In this document: piece after piece, positions 24,786-36,574 of the stretch
How the letters are laid out: each line of letters begins with the position of its first letter
How positions within the stretch are numbered: the first letter of the stretch is position 1
NCBI GenBank assembly: GCA_014529385.2
Contig: CM043967.1
Coordinates: 82,218,278 to 82,282,277 of the forward strand
Direction of reading: 5' to 3'
DNA length: 64,000 bases
From: Adiantum capillus-veneris
Lineage: Eukaryota > Streptophyta > Polypodiopsida > Polypodiales > Pteridaceae
The notes under the pieces: generated by a model
Database searches by the model: none
What the model saw: the letters and a program-made list of their open reading frames with translations, nothing else
What the model was told of the DNA's origin: nothing
Made by a program: the position numbers and the translations under genes

Positions 24786-25268
24786 TGCCTTATGTGCATG
24801 GGGTGGTCATGACTAGTAACTCAACCATGGTGTGGTGGAGATTGGTGATGATTGTGATGTTGCCAATGCTAAAATGCCCATGCTTGCAACAAAACATGAT
24901 ACCATGAGCTCCCTAGCTTCGGAGGTGCATTATGTGCTTAGTGGTGCATGGAATGTAGAGTGCATGGAGCTTGGCTGGTGCCTCTAGTGTGTTATTCCTT
25001 CACTTGTGTCTCCCTTGTGCTTAGTGGAGGCATCTTGATGTAGGTCTGAGAGGTGGTCCTTACCTAATGGTCCTTGAAAATATTCACTGGTCACTGTAGA
25101 GATTCTAGATGCCTCTCTAGTGAGAGAGATAGAAAGGGAGAGAAGGTAGAGATAGAGAGAAGGCAGGTAAGAGTGGGAATGAGATAGAAAGCGTGAGGGA
25201 GAGAGAGAGAGGGTAAAGGATGGTGTGTGTTCTCTAGGGTGTGGGTGTGTGTGTGTTGTGTGTAGGTA

Positions 25269-25271
<3 letters not shown>

Positions 25272-25343
<72 letters not shown>
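25272..25343. repeat. (AG)n microsatellite
   Basis: Uninterrupted dinucleotide run of about 36 units inside the G4 LTR. Confidence 0.95.
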
Positions 25344-25346
<3 letters not shown>

Positions 25347-25560
25347 AAGAGTGAAGCGAGGGGGGGAAAGAGAGAGTGAGGGAGAGGGTGGGGAGTTGAG
25401 AGTGTGTGAGTGTAGGTGTGTGTGGGTTGTGATGACATCAAAAAAGGGGGGAAAGAGAGTCAATGCGAGGGAGAGAGAGGATGAGCTTTAGCTGGACAAT
25501 GAGGGAGAAAGAGTGGGTAAGGGAGCGGGTGAGGGTAAGGGTAGTGTGTGGGTGTGAGTG

Positions 25561-25564
<4 letters not shown>

Positions 25565-25606
<42 letters not shown>
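25565..25606. repeat. (AG)n microsatellite
   Basis: Second uninterrupted run, about 21 units, in the same LTR. Confidence 0.95.
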
Positions 25607-25607
<1 letters not shown>

Positions 25608-26004
25608 GACATTCCATGCATGGCCGTCCTCTTTCCTGCAAGGTGACAGAGGAGGAAGAGAAAGAGATATTACATGTTTTTTTTTTCTTGCACCCTTTTG
25701 GGTATGTCTACAGAGAACAAAAGAGGGAGAGAAAGAGTGGCAAGAGGTAGAGGGGGAGTGAGGGGTGTGTTAGCAATAATGGAGGAGAGGGAGGGAGTGG
25801 TGCTAAAGGGATGCACAATGGCTTATTGTGCACATGCGCGAGCAAGTGGTGGTTTGGTGACAGTGAAAAAAAAACATTTTTTTTGTTGTTTTTACCTCCT
25901 GCTCCCCGAATGGGATTGATTCCCACATCCTTGCTTTAGAAAGACGGCCAATTTTCAGTTTTCTCTGGCTGAGGCTAGAGGGCGGTGCGGCTAAACCGGT
26001 GTCA

Positions 26005-26020
26005 TTAGCCCTCCCCCTAG
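26005..26020 (-). promoter_or_regulatory. Polypurine tract of G4
   Basis: The minus strand reads CCTAGGGGGAGGGCTAA directly before the LTR start TGACACCGG. This is the expected plus-strand priming site. Confidence 0.6.
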
Positions 26021-26038
26021 GTTAGGTCATTTATGCCT

Positions 26039-26650
26039 CTAACTCATTTGTCTGGTCATTGTGTCATTAGAGGCTGAGGTTGATGGTGTATCCTCATCAG
26101 GTAATATGTCGATAGGTGGGGTTTGATCAAAACGTAGAAAATACGTTTTAAGCTGCCATCCATTGACTGTTGTCTTATGAAGCTTACCATCAGCTTCCAT
26201 GAGTTGGTAACTCCCATTGGCATATTTCTTTTTGATGATGAAAGGGCCTTCCTATCGGAGTAGGAGCTTCTTATCCATGCGTGTGTCAAAGCGATTGTCA
26301 TAGCAGAGCACCAACATGCCCTTCTTTAAATATTTGCATCGAAGATGTTGATTGAAACTAAGCCGTCTGTGTTCTACCTGTGCCGCCTAATAATTGATTG
26401 CCTCTTTTCTATCCAGTTGTAGTCGTTCCAAGTCAAGGATGTGATCTCTCAAATGCATGTTGGGTCATTGAAACTCGCTTGCCATCACTCTAAGACTTGC
26501 TAGTTGCACCTCAATAGGTAGGATTTCCTCCTTGTCAAATACCAAATGATATGGAGTGAACCCCAAAGATGTGCGGAATGAGGTTCTGTAGGCCCACAAA
26601 GCTGGGAGTAGATACTTATCCCAATCCCCAGGATGGTTGTAAACTTTTTT
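26039..26650 (-). pseudogene. Ty3 integrase C-terminal part (G4)
   Basis: The minus-strand frame reads YNHPGDWDKYLLPALWAYRT, SLGFTPYHLVFDKEE, LPIEVQLASLRV and then KLLLR*EGPFIIKKKYANGS, a GPF/Y-type C-terminal module ending at a TAG at 26039-26041. These are the tail of the integrase catalytic domain and its C-terminal domain. The catalytic DDE residues lie further N-terminal and are absent because sequence to the right is GAG. Stops occur at QF*PN, NY*AA and LR*EG. The PPT and 3' LTR follow within 40 bases, giving a normal 3' end. Confidence 0.75.
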
Positions 26651-27310
26651 TGTGATATTTTACTCCAATTGGAACGCATTGGTGGTGACTGCTTCCCAAG
26701 TGGTGATACCTCTAATGACTGGGCCATTGTAGATATCCTCATGTTGTAATCCCCTAATGAATCTAGCAAGAAATTGATTATTTATTGAAGCATTCATTTG
26801 GATTACAACGAGAATTCAAATGCTTCAAGCAACTAATAATGTCTCTCACCGACTCTCCTTCCTCTCATTAGGCTTTCTGGAGCACTCCCTCTCATATGTA
26901 TTCTTTCAAAAACAGTCTCCTAAGAGTAGGGTAAATCTTTTTTTCTTCCACCCATAGTGTTCTATACCATTCCCCAGCCTTCCCACTTAAGGTTAGGCTT
27001 AAAGCATTACTCTTATGCAGGTCATTGTATTCTCCTAGAGAATTGAATATTTGTTCAAACACTTCGATATGCTTTCTCACATCCCCGTCTCCACTAAATT
27101 TTTGTGTGATCTTGGCTATTTGTGCTACCCTAATTCTAGGCTATCAATGAGGCGTGCATATTCTCAGCAATAGATCGATCGATGCTTTGAGAAAATGCTG
27201 CCAAATCTGTTAAATAAGAAGGTATAGTGTTCGCAGGTGCAAGCGCTCTTGGAACTACATGTGGGATAAGAGTTGGCCTTGGCCTTGGCATATGTGCCGC
27301 CCTCGAATCC
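26651..27310 (-). pseudogene. Ty3 GAG fragment fused to integrase tail (G4)
   Basis: The minus-strand translation includes VAQIAKITQKFSGDGDVRK, EVFEQIFNSLGEYNDLHKS, LSLTLSGKAGEWYRTLW and PTLRRLFLKEYI: a recognisable Retrotrans_gag domain with the conserved W-Y core. It is followed, after ESVRDIISCLKHLNS and a degraded stretch, by integrase C-terminal sequence. Knuckle, protease, RT and most of integrase are missing, so an internal deletion of several kilobases joins the two. The GAG N-terminus is cut by copia element C2 at 27311-27315 and should continue at 32376. Confidence 0.7.
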
Positions 27311-27315
27311 CATAC

Positions 27316-27543
27316 TGTTACCATATACATGTGGTAGTGTTGTGTGTGAACACACTAGGACGGCCGGGGCATTTTTTCCATTTTTAGGAGGTTTTTTCCC
27401 CCAAGCATTGTATATACGTCCATCACTCTAGGGCTATCTATCTTTCCATTGCACACTAAGTAACACACTCTCTATTGTGTGCCTTGAGCTTCCTTCATCT
27501 TCTCCAACCTGTGTGCTTGTCTCTGCAACCCTAATTCCAAAAA
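27316..27543 (+). repeat. 5' LTR of C2
   Basis: Starts TGTTACCATATACATG. Carries a TATA-like TTGTATATAC near 27407-27416 and a CT-rich 3' part, and ends one base before the PBS. Matches 32149-32375. Confidence 0.9.
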
Positions 27544-27544
27544 T

Positions 27545-27556
27545 TGGTATCAGAGC
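27545..27556 (+). promoter_or_regulatory. Primer binding site of C2
   Basis: TGGTATCAGAGC, exact initiator-tRNA-Met PBS, one base inside the LTR. Confidence 0.95.
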
Positions 27557-27810
27557 AGGTTACATCCTCCCAAGCTTAGTCGCCAGCTGCTCTAGCACAC
27601 GCCTGCTCACTTGCTCATTTCGGCCTCTGTTTCCACTACAGGCAGGTCTGCAGAGGCAATTTTGTCATTTTGTGCATAGCTTTTGTGAGTGTCATTTTTT
27701 GCATAACAGGTGCCTTACAGTCTTCTACAGTTTGTGCTATGTAGCATGTGTTGTTCCCGCTCTGTTTCCCCTATTTTTGAGCAGTTTTCACATCAGGTGC
27801 AGCATTTACC

Positions 27811-28868
27811 ATGGCTGACAACAACAGATGTCTTCAAGATGTTTTTTGTTGAGGACACGTTGGATGGGGACAATTACCCTATGTGGGCTTATATGATGCA
27901 ACACATTCTTGTTTCAAATTAAGAGCGTCTAGAATATTGTGCAGAGCATTGATGTATGTCCTGGTTATGAGGATGTAGGCGATGTTGGGGATGTTGCAGG
28001 TCTTGATGCTATTAGAGTTGTTTTGCCTATGGCAGAACAAACTCGTTGGGATGTAAAGGATGCATAGGCTCATGCATTGATTGTGTTGTCTGTGAAGCGC
28101 ACCATTGTTCCTCACATCCGTTCAGCAAAATCTGCAAAATAGGCTTGGGATATTCTAGCAGGTATTTATGCAAGCCGCAATGAGGCTAAAATTGCTTTGC
28201 TGCGTAAAGAGTTGGAGTCGAAGATTTGGCATGAGGAAGATGATATGGACACTTTTCTTGCTGGTGTCAAGGATATTATTAAGCAACTTAATTTTGCAGG
28301 TGAAGTCATTTCAGACAGTTCCCTTGTGCAGACTGTTCTTGATGCCTTACCAGATTCTTACCAGACTTTTGCTAGTACTTGGAGACTTATGACCCAAGTA
28401 AATCCAGAATTTGTCAAGTTTGATGCATTATGCACATTGCTGTTGCAAGAGTCACTTTCCAGAAAAATCAGGATTAGACAGTGTGTAGTTGAACAGGCTT
28501 TTATCGATTCTCAAAGAAAGGGTGGTAACAGTAATGCAGCCACTTCTTATGGTTCTGCTACGAGTGGAAAAACTTCTCTTCCTAATGCTTCTACTGGTAA
28601 CAATTCATCTAGAAATTCTAGTGATAAAGGCAAAAAGAAGATGCATTGCCATTATTGTAAAGCTAATGATCACTTGATCAAGCAGTGTCCTAAGTTGTAG
28701 GCCAAAGAGGTTAAGAAGAAAGAGGGTGGTTCCACTACAAATGCTGGTTCCACTACAAATGCAGCCATTGTTGAGTCTTCTCTGAAAGGAGACTGTGTTG
28801 TTGATGTTGATGCAGAATGGGCTTTTAGTGCAGAGTGCACTTACAATCCTATTGTCCATGATGCATGC
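27811..28868 (+). pseudogene. C2 GAG with zinc knuckle
   Basis: An ATG at 27811 (MADNNRCLQDV) is followed by a shift into LDGDNYPMWAYMMQHIL, the copia GAG start. The UBN2-type core follows: AWDILAGIYASRNEAKIALL, FLAGVKDIIKQLNFAGE, LDALPDSYQTFASTW. A CX2CX4HX4C knuckle (CHYCKANDHLIKQC) lies near 28645-28690. Stops at 28065-28067, 28140-28142 and 28698-28700 are all TAG and all sit where Gln is plausible. The product would be the particle and nucleocapsid protein. The CDS is broken but every domain is visible. Confidence 0.85.
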
Positions 28869-30292
28869 TTGTCAATTGCTGCAGATTCACATGTGTGGTA
28901 TTTCGATAGTGGTGCTACAAAGTACATTACCTCACATCGTGAATTGTTCACCTCTCTCGAGTCTATCCCTCATGGGAATTCAGTCGCTTGTGCCAACAAT
29001 GCCTCTTATCCAGTTCAGGTAGTTGGAAAGATTGTGCTTACTGCTGCTAATGGAAGTTCTTTCACACTTGTCGATGCACTTTATGTACCTGGGATCAAGA
29101 AGAATCTTTTGTCTGTATCTACACTTGCTAGTCTTGGACTTGTAGTCAGATTTGTGGATGACAGATATACAGTTCATGATCTCAGTTTTGGTGATGAAAT
29201 CGTTGCATCTGGGCTTTTGTGTCATAGGCTATATAAGCTCACTTTGTATGACAAGTGTGGATAGAATTTTGCACATGTAGTTGCAGATTCAAGGGCTATT
29301 TCAGATGCAAAACTTTGGCATGCACGTTTTGGTCATCTGAATTTTGCCAGTTTGCTACGTTTGTAGAAATCTGATATGGTTGCTTCTTTTCCGCCTCTTG
29401 AAGCACCTATCAAACATGTTTGTGAAGGCTGTAATTTGGGTAAGATGCAGTGTTCTAAGTTTCCAAAGGATGGTCCACATGCAAGTTGCAGCTTGTGCAT
29501 AGTGATGTTTGTGCGCCCATGCAAACCCTGTCCTTGGGCAATTACCTTTACTTTGTGACTTTCATTGATGATTATTCCAGGCATGCATGGGTATTTCCGC
29601 CTAAAGTGAAGTCCGAAGTTTTTATGTGCTTCAAACAATTTTTGGCTATGGCTGAAAATGTCTTGAAATGTACTATGGGCACACTCCGTTCCGATCGAGG
29701 GGGGGAGTATATGTCTCATGAATTCGATGCATTTCTGGCTAGTCGTGGGATAAAATACCAATGTAAAGTGCCTTATACACCTCAATAAAATGGTGCTATT
29801 GAGAGGAAAAATAGGTCACTTACGGAAATGGCACGATGTATCGTCAAAAGTCAAGCTTTGCTGCATTCTTTTTGGCTTGAGGCCATCATGTGTGCCACGT
29901 ATGTACTAAACAGGTGTCCTACGAAAGCTTTGCTGTCTATTACTCCATATGAAGCATGGCATGATAGAAAGCTTTCTATTGAGCACATGCGTGCTTTTGT
30001 CTATTTCGCATACGCTTTGGTGCCACAAACACGGCGCAAAAAATTGGATGCTAAGGCTGTCAAATATATTTTTGCTGGTTATAGTGTTGAAAGCAAAGAT
30101 TATAGGTTGTATCATCCGCAAACAAAACAAATTCTGGTTTTACAGGATGTAGTGTTTGTGGAAGATTCTGTTCAACCCTTGTTGTCATGTACTAGAGACC
30201 GTAATGTAAGCTCACAAGACATTTATGACACTTTGTTCCATATTTTCATTGGTGGAAATACGAATGTAAGTTCCAATGAGGCAAATGTATAG
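28869..30292 (+). pseudogene. C2 protease and integrase
   Basis: Protease: WYFDSGATKYIT with the DSGA active site near 28905, then YVPGIKKNLLSVSTLASLG. Integrase: HHCC zinc module (LWHARFGHLNF ... CEGCNLGKM), catalytic first Asp in FIDDYSRHAWVF near 29560, second in LRSDRGGEY near 29690, and Glu in NGAIERKNRSL near 29800. The C-terminal copia module ends near 30160 (VKYIFAGYSVESKDYRLY). Stops: TAG 29262-29264, TAG 29364-29366 and TAA 29786-29788, each at a Gln-like position. A frameshift near 29480 breaks the frame before the catalytic core. Confidence 0.85.
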
Positions 30293-30579
30293 CCTATAGG
30301 GGTTTCTGAAAAATGTTACAGATCAACCTATTAACTGATGCAAATGTACATGATGTACTTGATGACGAAAGGGCTAAAAATGAGCAAGCTAGAGGTATGC
30401 CAAAATGGCTGGTGCAAACTTTGCGTGACAGTAAATTGGATGCACCTTTGTCCAATCATACTCATTCAGGCTCTTGCCATGCATCTTATGCATCAGATTG
30501 TTATGCTTTGCTTGTGTCTAGCTTACATGATGTTGAGGAATCTCTATCTTTTGATGAAGCACAAGTTTAAAAAATTAGA

Positions 30580-32140
30580 TGGCTGCCACGTAATCAGAAT
30601 ATGATGCACTTATAGAAAATGACACATGGACATTATGTGATTTGCCTCCTAGAAAAAATGCCATTGGTACGAAGTGGGTTTACAAGTTGAAACGCAAGAC
30701 GGATGGTGAGATTGATCGCCATAAGGCTCGACTTGTTGCAAAGGGTTATGCACAACAAAAAGGCATAGATTATGAAGAGACCTTTGCTCCCACGTGTCCT
30801 ATGACTACTGTGCGTTTTCTATGTGCATTGGTAGCTCATTTTGGTTGGGATGTACATCAATGAGACATTGTTACTTCTTTCTTAAATGGTGACATATTTG
30901 AGAAAGTTTATGTAACTCAGCCTTGCGGTTTTGTCAAGAAAGGACAAGAGAACAAAGTGTGCAAATGTAACAAGGCTTTGTATGGGTTGAAGCAATCTCC
31001 TCGTGCTTGGTATGAAAAAGCGGACACTCATTTGGTCAAACAAGGCTTTCGTAACACTCCAACAAAAAGCACATCGTATGTAAAGCGTGAGGGTGATGTA
31101 CTTCTCATTGTGGTTCTTTATGTAGATGATTTGCTGATCACTAGACCAAATGAGAGACATATTGCTGAATTTAAGTCTGATTTGAATGCTACTTTCAAGA
31201 TAAAATATTTGGGGTTGTTGCATCAATATTTGGGCATACAGTTTAAGCAGTGTGATGGTGTTATTTCCTTGTGCCAGAAAAGTTACATGGAGACATTGTT
31301 ATGTAAGCTTGGACTTGAGGATTGCAAACTATTGCCACTCCCATGGAAACAGGTTTGAAGTTGAGTCTACATGATGTTGGCGATCCTGCTGATGTCACTC
31401 TTTACCAAACTGCTGTTGGCTGCCTCATTTATGTATGCAACATGAGGCCAGATATTCAGTTTTGGTCTCACAGGTCAACAGATTTATGGATAGCCTAGGG
31501 TCTAAGCATTGGCAGGCAGTCAAGAGGATTTTTTGCTACCTTAGTAGCACTTTACATCCTCGCTTGTTTTATCCCAAGGGGGGATCATTGCTGCCAGATT
31601 TACACGCTTTTTCGGACTCAAATTGGGTTGGTTGTTTTGACACGCAAGTGTCCACAAGTGGTTTTTGTTTCATACTTGGCAGTTCATGTATATCATGGTT
31701 GAGCAAGAAGCAACCTATTGTGGCTACTTTGAGTTGTGAGGCTGAGTATAGGGCAGTCTTCACAGCTTTGGTTGAGTGTGTATTGCTCAGACGCCTTATG
31801 GATGATTTGGGTGTTGGACAACACACTGCCAACACTATCTACACTCACAGTTAGAGTGCATTGGCAGTTGCGAGGAACACAATTTTTCATGCTCACACAA
31901 AGCACATTGAGATGCATTATCACTATGCCAGGGAGAGGCTCTCAATAGGAGAGATCAGCTTGGATTTTGTGCCAACACAAGAAAACCTTGTGGATCTTTT
32001 CACAAAGGCATTGTCTCATTAGAAGGTCGAAGCTCTCCACAAAGCTTTGGGCATACTCCCCTTTGTGGATAGATCATGTCCTCAAGGCATGGCACTTCCC
32101 TTTACTCATTTGCCAGCTCTCGTTCATCGCATCACTCCAC
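30580..32140 (+). pseudogene. C2 reverse transcriptase and RNase H
   Basis: RT opens with NAIGTKWVYKLKRKTDGEI and [20 protein letters not shown] near 30660-30790, then TSFLNGDI, ALYGLKQSPRAWYEK and the catalytic YVDDLL near 31120. After a frameshift near 31355, RNase H follows: HAFSDSNWVGCFDTQVSTSG, ISWLSKKQPIVATLSCEAEY and HTKHIEMHYHYARERL. Stops: TGA at 30861 after WDVHQ, TAG at 31852-31854 and TAG at 32020-32022. The frame runs to the polypurine tract CCACGGGGGATT before the 3' LTR. RNase H after RT, with integrase before it, fixes the Ty1/copia class. Confidence 0.9.
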
Positions 32141-32148
32141 GGGGGATT

Positions 32149-32375
32149 TTTTACCATATACATGTGGTAGTGATGTGTGTGAACACACTAGGACTGCCAG
32201 GACATGTTTTCCCTCTTTAGGAGGTTTTTCCCCCCGAGCATTGTATATACACCCATCACTCTAGGGTTATCTATCTTTCCATTTCACACTAAGTAACACA
32301 CTCTCTATTGTGTGCCTTGAGCTTCCTTCGTCTTCTCCAAGCTGTGTGCGTTTCTCTGCAATCCTAATTCCAAGA
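32149..32375 (+). repeat. 3' LTR of C2
   Basis: Matches the 5' LTR. The expected TG start has decayed to TT. The TSD CATAC follows directly. Confidence 0.9.
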
Positions 32376-32403
32376 CATACCTTGTATGGTGGTGTATCAC
32401 GTT

Positions 32404-33064
32404 GTGAGGGCCATACCCAAACTGGACCCTACTCACCTCCCTCAGTCCTCTAGACCGTTCGAGGGAGTGACGTAGATCTATCTGCAGGTATCCCTCCCAC
32501 TTGGGATTGACATTCAGACAGGAATCCGGCCTACCTCGAATGCCAACCCAAGGGGATACATCCTGTTGGGGCTCCATTAACACATGTGAGGGCCATACCC
32601 AGACTCGACCCTACTCACCTCCCTCTGTCCTCGAGACCATTCTAGGGAGTGACATAGATCTATCTGTTACAGGTATCCCTCCCACTTGGGACCGACATTC
32701 AAATAGGACTTCGGCCTATCTCAAATGCCAACCCAAGGGGGTACATCCTTCTGGGGCTTTGATACAACTTGTGAGGGCCATACCCAAACTCGAGCCTACT
32801 CACCTCCCTCAGTCCTCTAGACCGTTCCAGGGAGTGACGTAGATCTATCTGCAGGTATATTCTTCACTTAATCAAAGAAAGGGACCTCTAAGAAAAATAG
32901 TTGGAAGGGCCATACCCAGACTTGACCCAACTCACCTCCCTCAGTCCTCCAGACTGTTCAAGGGAATGACGTAGATCTATCTGCAAGCATCCCTCCCACT
33001 TGGGACCAACACTCAGACAGGACTTCGGTCTATCTCGAATGCCAACCCAAGGGGGTACTTCCCT
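32404..33064. repeat. Tandem array, about four units of 182-185 bp
   Basis: Units begin GTGAGGGCCATACCCA at 32404, 32586 and 32771, and a diverged one near 32903. Each contains ACTCACCTCCCT, GACGTAGATCTATCTG and AATGCCAACCCAAGGGG. The third unit loses its second half to unrelated sequence. The array lies next to the continuation of the G4 element interrupted by C2, so it is probably in the G4 leader. Leader or LTR tandem arrays are common in plant Ty3 elements. Confidence 0.85.
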
Positions 33065-33887
33065 TCATTCAATGATTCTATCCGCTTCTCGTAATCAATC
33101 TGTCCTTGAAATATTTACGCACCCAAAATCATGGTCCTTAGTTTTGATTCTCTTGATCTTTAACTTGAGGATCTGCTCTTGCTTTCTTGTTCTCCCTTGG
33201 TTCATGGCGATAACCCCTTTTTCCTGACAAGCAGGCACAGCAGTTATCACTTTCCCCTAAGAAGAGGGATCTTGCAATCCTACATGGTCTCTCTTGTCCC
33301 CGATTTCCCATTTTTATCCCACGTAGTCTTAGCGTTTAACATAAAATTTTAAAATCCGGATCCGCCTACCCACTGAACCATTTCATGAAAATCCCTTCCC
33401 GAGGTAGTACTTAACTACTACAAAATCAGGAAGATAGTAGTCTATCAGACATCATCAAACAACAAGCAGCATGCAATCTGTTGCATACCCTCATTCAGGG
33501 AAATTCATTTGGTTGTTCCCACCAGATCTTTATTTAGAAACTTTTAATATATCTGCTATAATTAGCTTGTAACTAGTTTCCTAACTAATCATGCAACACA
33601 TTTAGTTTCGACCAATTCATCTTACCTCCCCATTCAGGCCAAGATAATCGGTTACAAGCCATCAAAATGGCATCACCTTCAAATTATTCCCAGAATTAAG
33701 TGTTTGGGAAAGTCTCATCAAGTAATTTAATCATTCCTTCCTAAGTATTCTATTTCCAGAGGTATAGCACCATCTGGTGACAAATGCACAGGATAGCCCC
33801 TATATTCCTAGCCTTTCCAGTTTCTTTTTAAGCAACCAAGTCGAACAAATTTACTTAAATAAATTCACATCCTCCTCCTTGAGTATA
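33065..33887. other. Non-coding stretch, likely G4 leader or flank
   Basis: No gene-like ORF. It ends at the target site duplication of C1 (ACCTT at 33888-33892). Confidence 0.4.
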
Positions 33888-33892
33888 ACCTT

Positions 33893-34121
33893 TGTAGAGT
33901 GTGCAGGTGATGGAGAAGGTAGAAAATAAGACTACGCACACACACCAACACACATCGAGACACACACACACACAATCGTTACCATGCAGCAGCCATTCAA
34001 CGTGCTGCTCTCCTCTACTTCTCTTTAACTATTATCCAAAGTATATTTACAACATAGTATAGTCAGTGTCCAGCCACCCATAGCACAATGGACATATTCT
34101 TTAACATCATATTCTTTAACA
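33893..34121 (-). repeat. 3' LTR of C1
   Basis: Starts TGTAGAGTGTGCAGG and ends TTCTTTAACA. Contains a short CA repeat. A purine tract (minus-strand TTGAGGGGGAG at 34122-34132) abuts it as the PPT. Confidence 0.92.
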
Positions 34122-36574
34122 CTCCCCCTCAAGCTCCGAGTGAGCTTGCATATGATGGATTCCAATGCTTCACGAAAGTAGAAAAACTTCTCCTTTCCAA
34201 GAGCTTTTGTGAATATATCCGCAACTTGATCATTTTTCTTCACATACACCAAATCAATCTCATTTTCCAAAACTTTTTCTCTAATGAAGTGATAATGTAC
34301 CTCAATGTGTTTAGTGTGAGCATGGTAGATTGGATTCTTTGCCAACATGATGCTGCTAATATTGTCACAATATATAATGACACTGTCAAGATAGCCAAAA
34401 CCAAAGCCTACCATAAGTACTCTCAACCATGACTCTTCCCATGCTGCCAAAGCTGCTCCACGATATTCAGATTATGTACTTGAAAATGCTACAGTTGATT
34501 GCTTCTTGCTCCTCCAACTTATCATACCATTGCCAATGGAAAATGCATAACCACTTGTAGATCTTCTATCCATAAAATATCCTGCCCAATCTGCATCTGT
34601 GTAACCATAAAGACAAAGCTTCCCATTCTTTTCATAAAACATTCCATAACTGACAGTGTCTATCACATATCTCATAATCTGTCTCACTGCATCAAGATGA
34701 CTCTTACATGGCTTTTGCATGAATTGACTCACAACACCCATTGCATAACTGAAATCTGGCCTTGTTATTGTCAAGTAAATAAGGCTTCCAACCATCTTGC
34801 GGTACATAGTGACATCCTCAATGTAATGTCCATCATCAAACAACTTCACATTTTGATCAAGAGGTGTATCAACCGATTTGCATGCTGACATTCCATACTT
34901 CTCAAGCATATCCACCGCGTATTGTCTTTGTATCATCCAAATTCCTGATAATGTATTGACAATTTCAATTCCCAAGAAATATCTCAATTTACCAAGGTCC
35001 TTCATGTTGAATTCTCTCAACAGACTGTTCTTGACATGCAAAATTTGCTCATCATGACTTCCAGTGAGAATCAAGTCATCAACATAGATAACAATAACGA
35101 CGATCTCTCCATCAACATGCTTCAAAAACAATGAGTGATAAGCAATAGACTGTTTAAATCCAATCTTCTTCAATAATCTTGTTATCTTTTCACACCAAGC
35201 TCTAGATGCTTGCTTCAAACCATACAATGCTTTCTTCAACTTACACACATAATATGGAAACTCTAGATGTTGATAACCCTCTGGCTATATCATATAAACT
35301 TCTTCTTCCAAGTCACCATTCAAGAATGCATTATCCACATCCATTTGACGTAACGTACAACCAAACATACTTGCCATTGCTATCACCAATCTGACTGTTG
35401 TCATCTTTGCAACTGGACTAAATGTCTCATCATAATCAAGACCTTTTGTTTGTGCATAACCTTTAGCAACAAGCCTCGCTTTGTATCTTTCCACACTACC
35501 ATCTGACTTGAACTTGATTTTGTATACCCATTTTGAACCAATTGCTTTCTGTCCACTTGGCAAGCGAACCAAATCCAAAGTGTCATTCTTCACAAGAGCA
35601 TCCATCTCATCATCCATAGCTGACTCCCATTCTGATTTTCCAATTTCCTCTTGAGAACATGTAGACTCTTTATGTTGCACACGTGAAACCATGTATGCAT
35701 AATGTGTACGCATGTAACCGTTGTATGTCAATCTATCAACTGGATAACACACCCTCTCTGATCTTCTCAACTGTGGTGCACTCTTCTCTTCAACTCTTGC
35801 ATATGGGGGTACATATTTCTCAATATGCTTACTGCCAGGTGTCCTCAAATGTGGTAAACCATGCTCTTCATCAAGGCTTTCATCTCCAGAACTCTCTTCA
35901 ACCACTTTATTCTTGCCTTTCTTGTCTTGGTTCTTATCTTGCAAACGAACACTCCATGGGTTGACACTTCCTGTACTCTCCTCTGCCATATGTGGTCCTG
36001 AAATAGTTCTTGTTGATGGTCCTAGCTTATCAACAACATGACGCACATTCTCTTGCTCCTCATACTCATCTTCTATCATCACTGGCTTTGGTTTATACCA
36101 TGGTTCATGCTCACAAAATCTGACATCTCTACTGACATAAACTTGTCTTGTCGTAGGATCATAGCACTTGTAACCTTTCTTTTCAACTGGATAGCCCAAG
36201 AATACACACTTCACTGCCTTTGGCTCCATCTTCTTTCTTGCTTCATTTGGCACATGAACATAGCAAACACATCTAAAAACTTTCATGTAGGAAACTGTTG
36301 GCTTGATCCCATAAAGTCTCTCATAAGGTGAAATTTCATGAATGGCAGCTGTTGGTGTTCGATTCATAATGTGTACTGCTGTATGAACTGCTTCAGCCCA
36401 ATATGTTAATGGCATATTCATCTCATTCATCATGGCTCTTGCAATCTCTGATATGAATCTATTCTTTCTCTCAGCAACTCCATTTTGTTGTGGTGTGTAT
36501 CTGAAAATAATCTGTCTTCTTATGCCTTGTTCACGTAAGTAATCATCAAAACTGTGTGACATGTACTCTCCCCC
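34025..36574 (-). pseudogene. C1 integrase C-terminal half, RT and RNase H
   Basis: Right of the N2 insertion on the element map, the frame resumes with [12 protein letters not shown], then [15 protein letters not shown] with the catalytic Glu, and the integrase tail ([19 protein letters not shown]). An acidic linker leads to [65 protein letters not shown] and the YVDD box in VIYVDDLILTG. RNase H follows (YTDADWAGYFMDRRSTSG, HTKHIEVHYHFIREKV). In-frame stops are a TAG at 35282-35284 (Gln expected in the copia YM.QPEG motif) and a TAA at 34469-34471. The frame runs through the PPT into the LTR. Otherwise intact, about 840 codons. Confidence 0.9.

Larger units (their letters stand above)
24786..26004 (-). 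repeat. 3' LTR of Ty3 element G4 (contains dispersed repeat R2)
   Basis: The right edge (CCGGTGTCA at 26004) is followed by a polypurine tract and the integrase C-terminus of G4, so it is the 3' LTR of a minus-strand element. The left edge is taken at TGCCTTATGTGC because a second copy at 51331 begins at the same base. The first 400 bases are nearly identical to 51331-51710. It contains two (AG)n runs at 25272-25343 and 25565-25606 that give poly-Ser/Leu or Arg/Glu artefact ORFs. The left boundary is inferred. Confidence 0.5.
27316..32375 (+). mobile_element. Ty1/copia element C2, structurally complete, decayed
   Basis: A 5.06-kb element with 228- and 227-bp LTRs, a plant PBS, the GAG-PR-IN-RT-RH order of Ty1/copia, and an exact 5-bp target duplication CATAC at 27311-27315 and 32376-32380. 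The two LTRs differ at roughly 22 positions (about 10 per cent), so it is the oldest of the LTR pairs visible here. It inserted in the GAG of the minus-strand G4 element. Many stops and at least three frameshifts make it non-autonomous now. Confidence 0.9.

Noticed and set aside
25091-25641. ORFs of 60-159 codons rich in Ser/Leu or Arg/Glu across the microsatellites
   Set aside because: They are translations of (GA)n/(CT)n and occur on both strands in several frames.
7442-32022. Frequent in-frame TAG at Gln positions, as in organisms that read TAG as glutamine
   Set aside because: Element E has long frames without internal TAG or TAA, several frames end at TAG in the expected place, and TGA and frameshift lesions are also present. 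Mutational decay explains it better.
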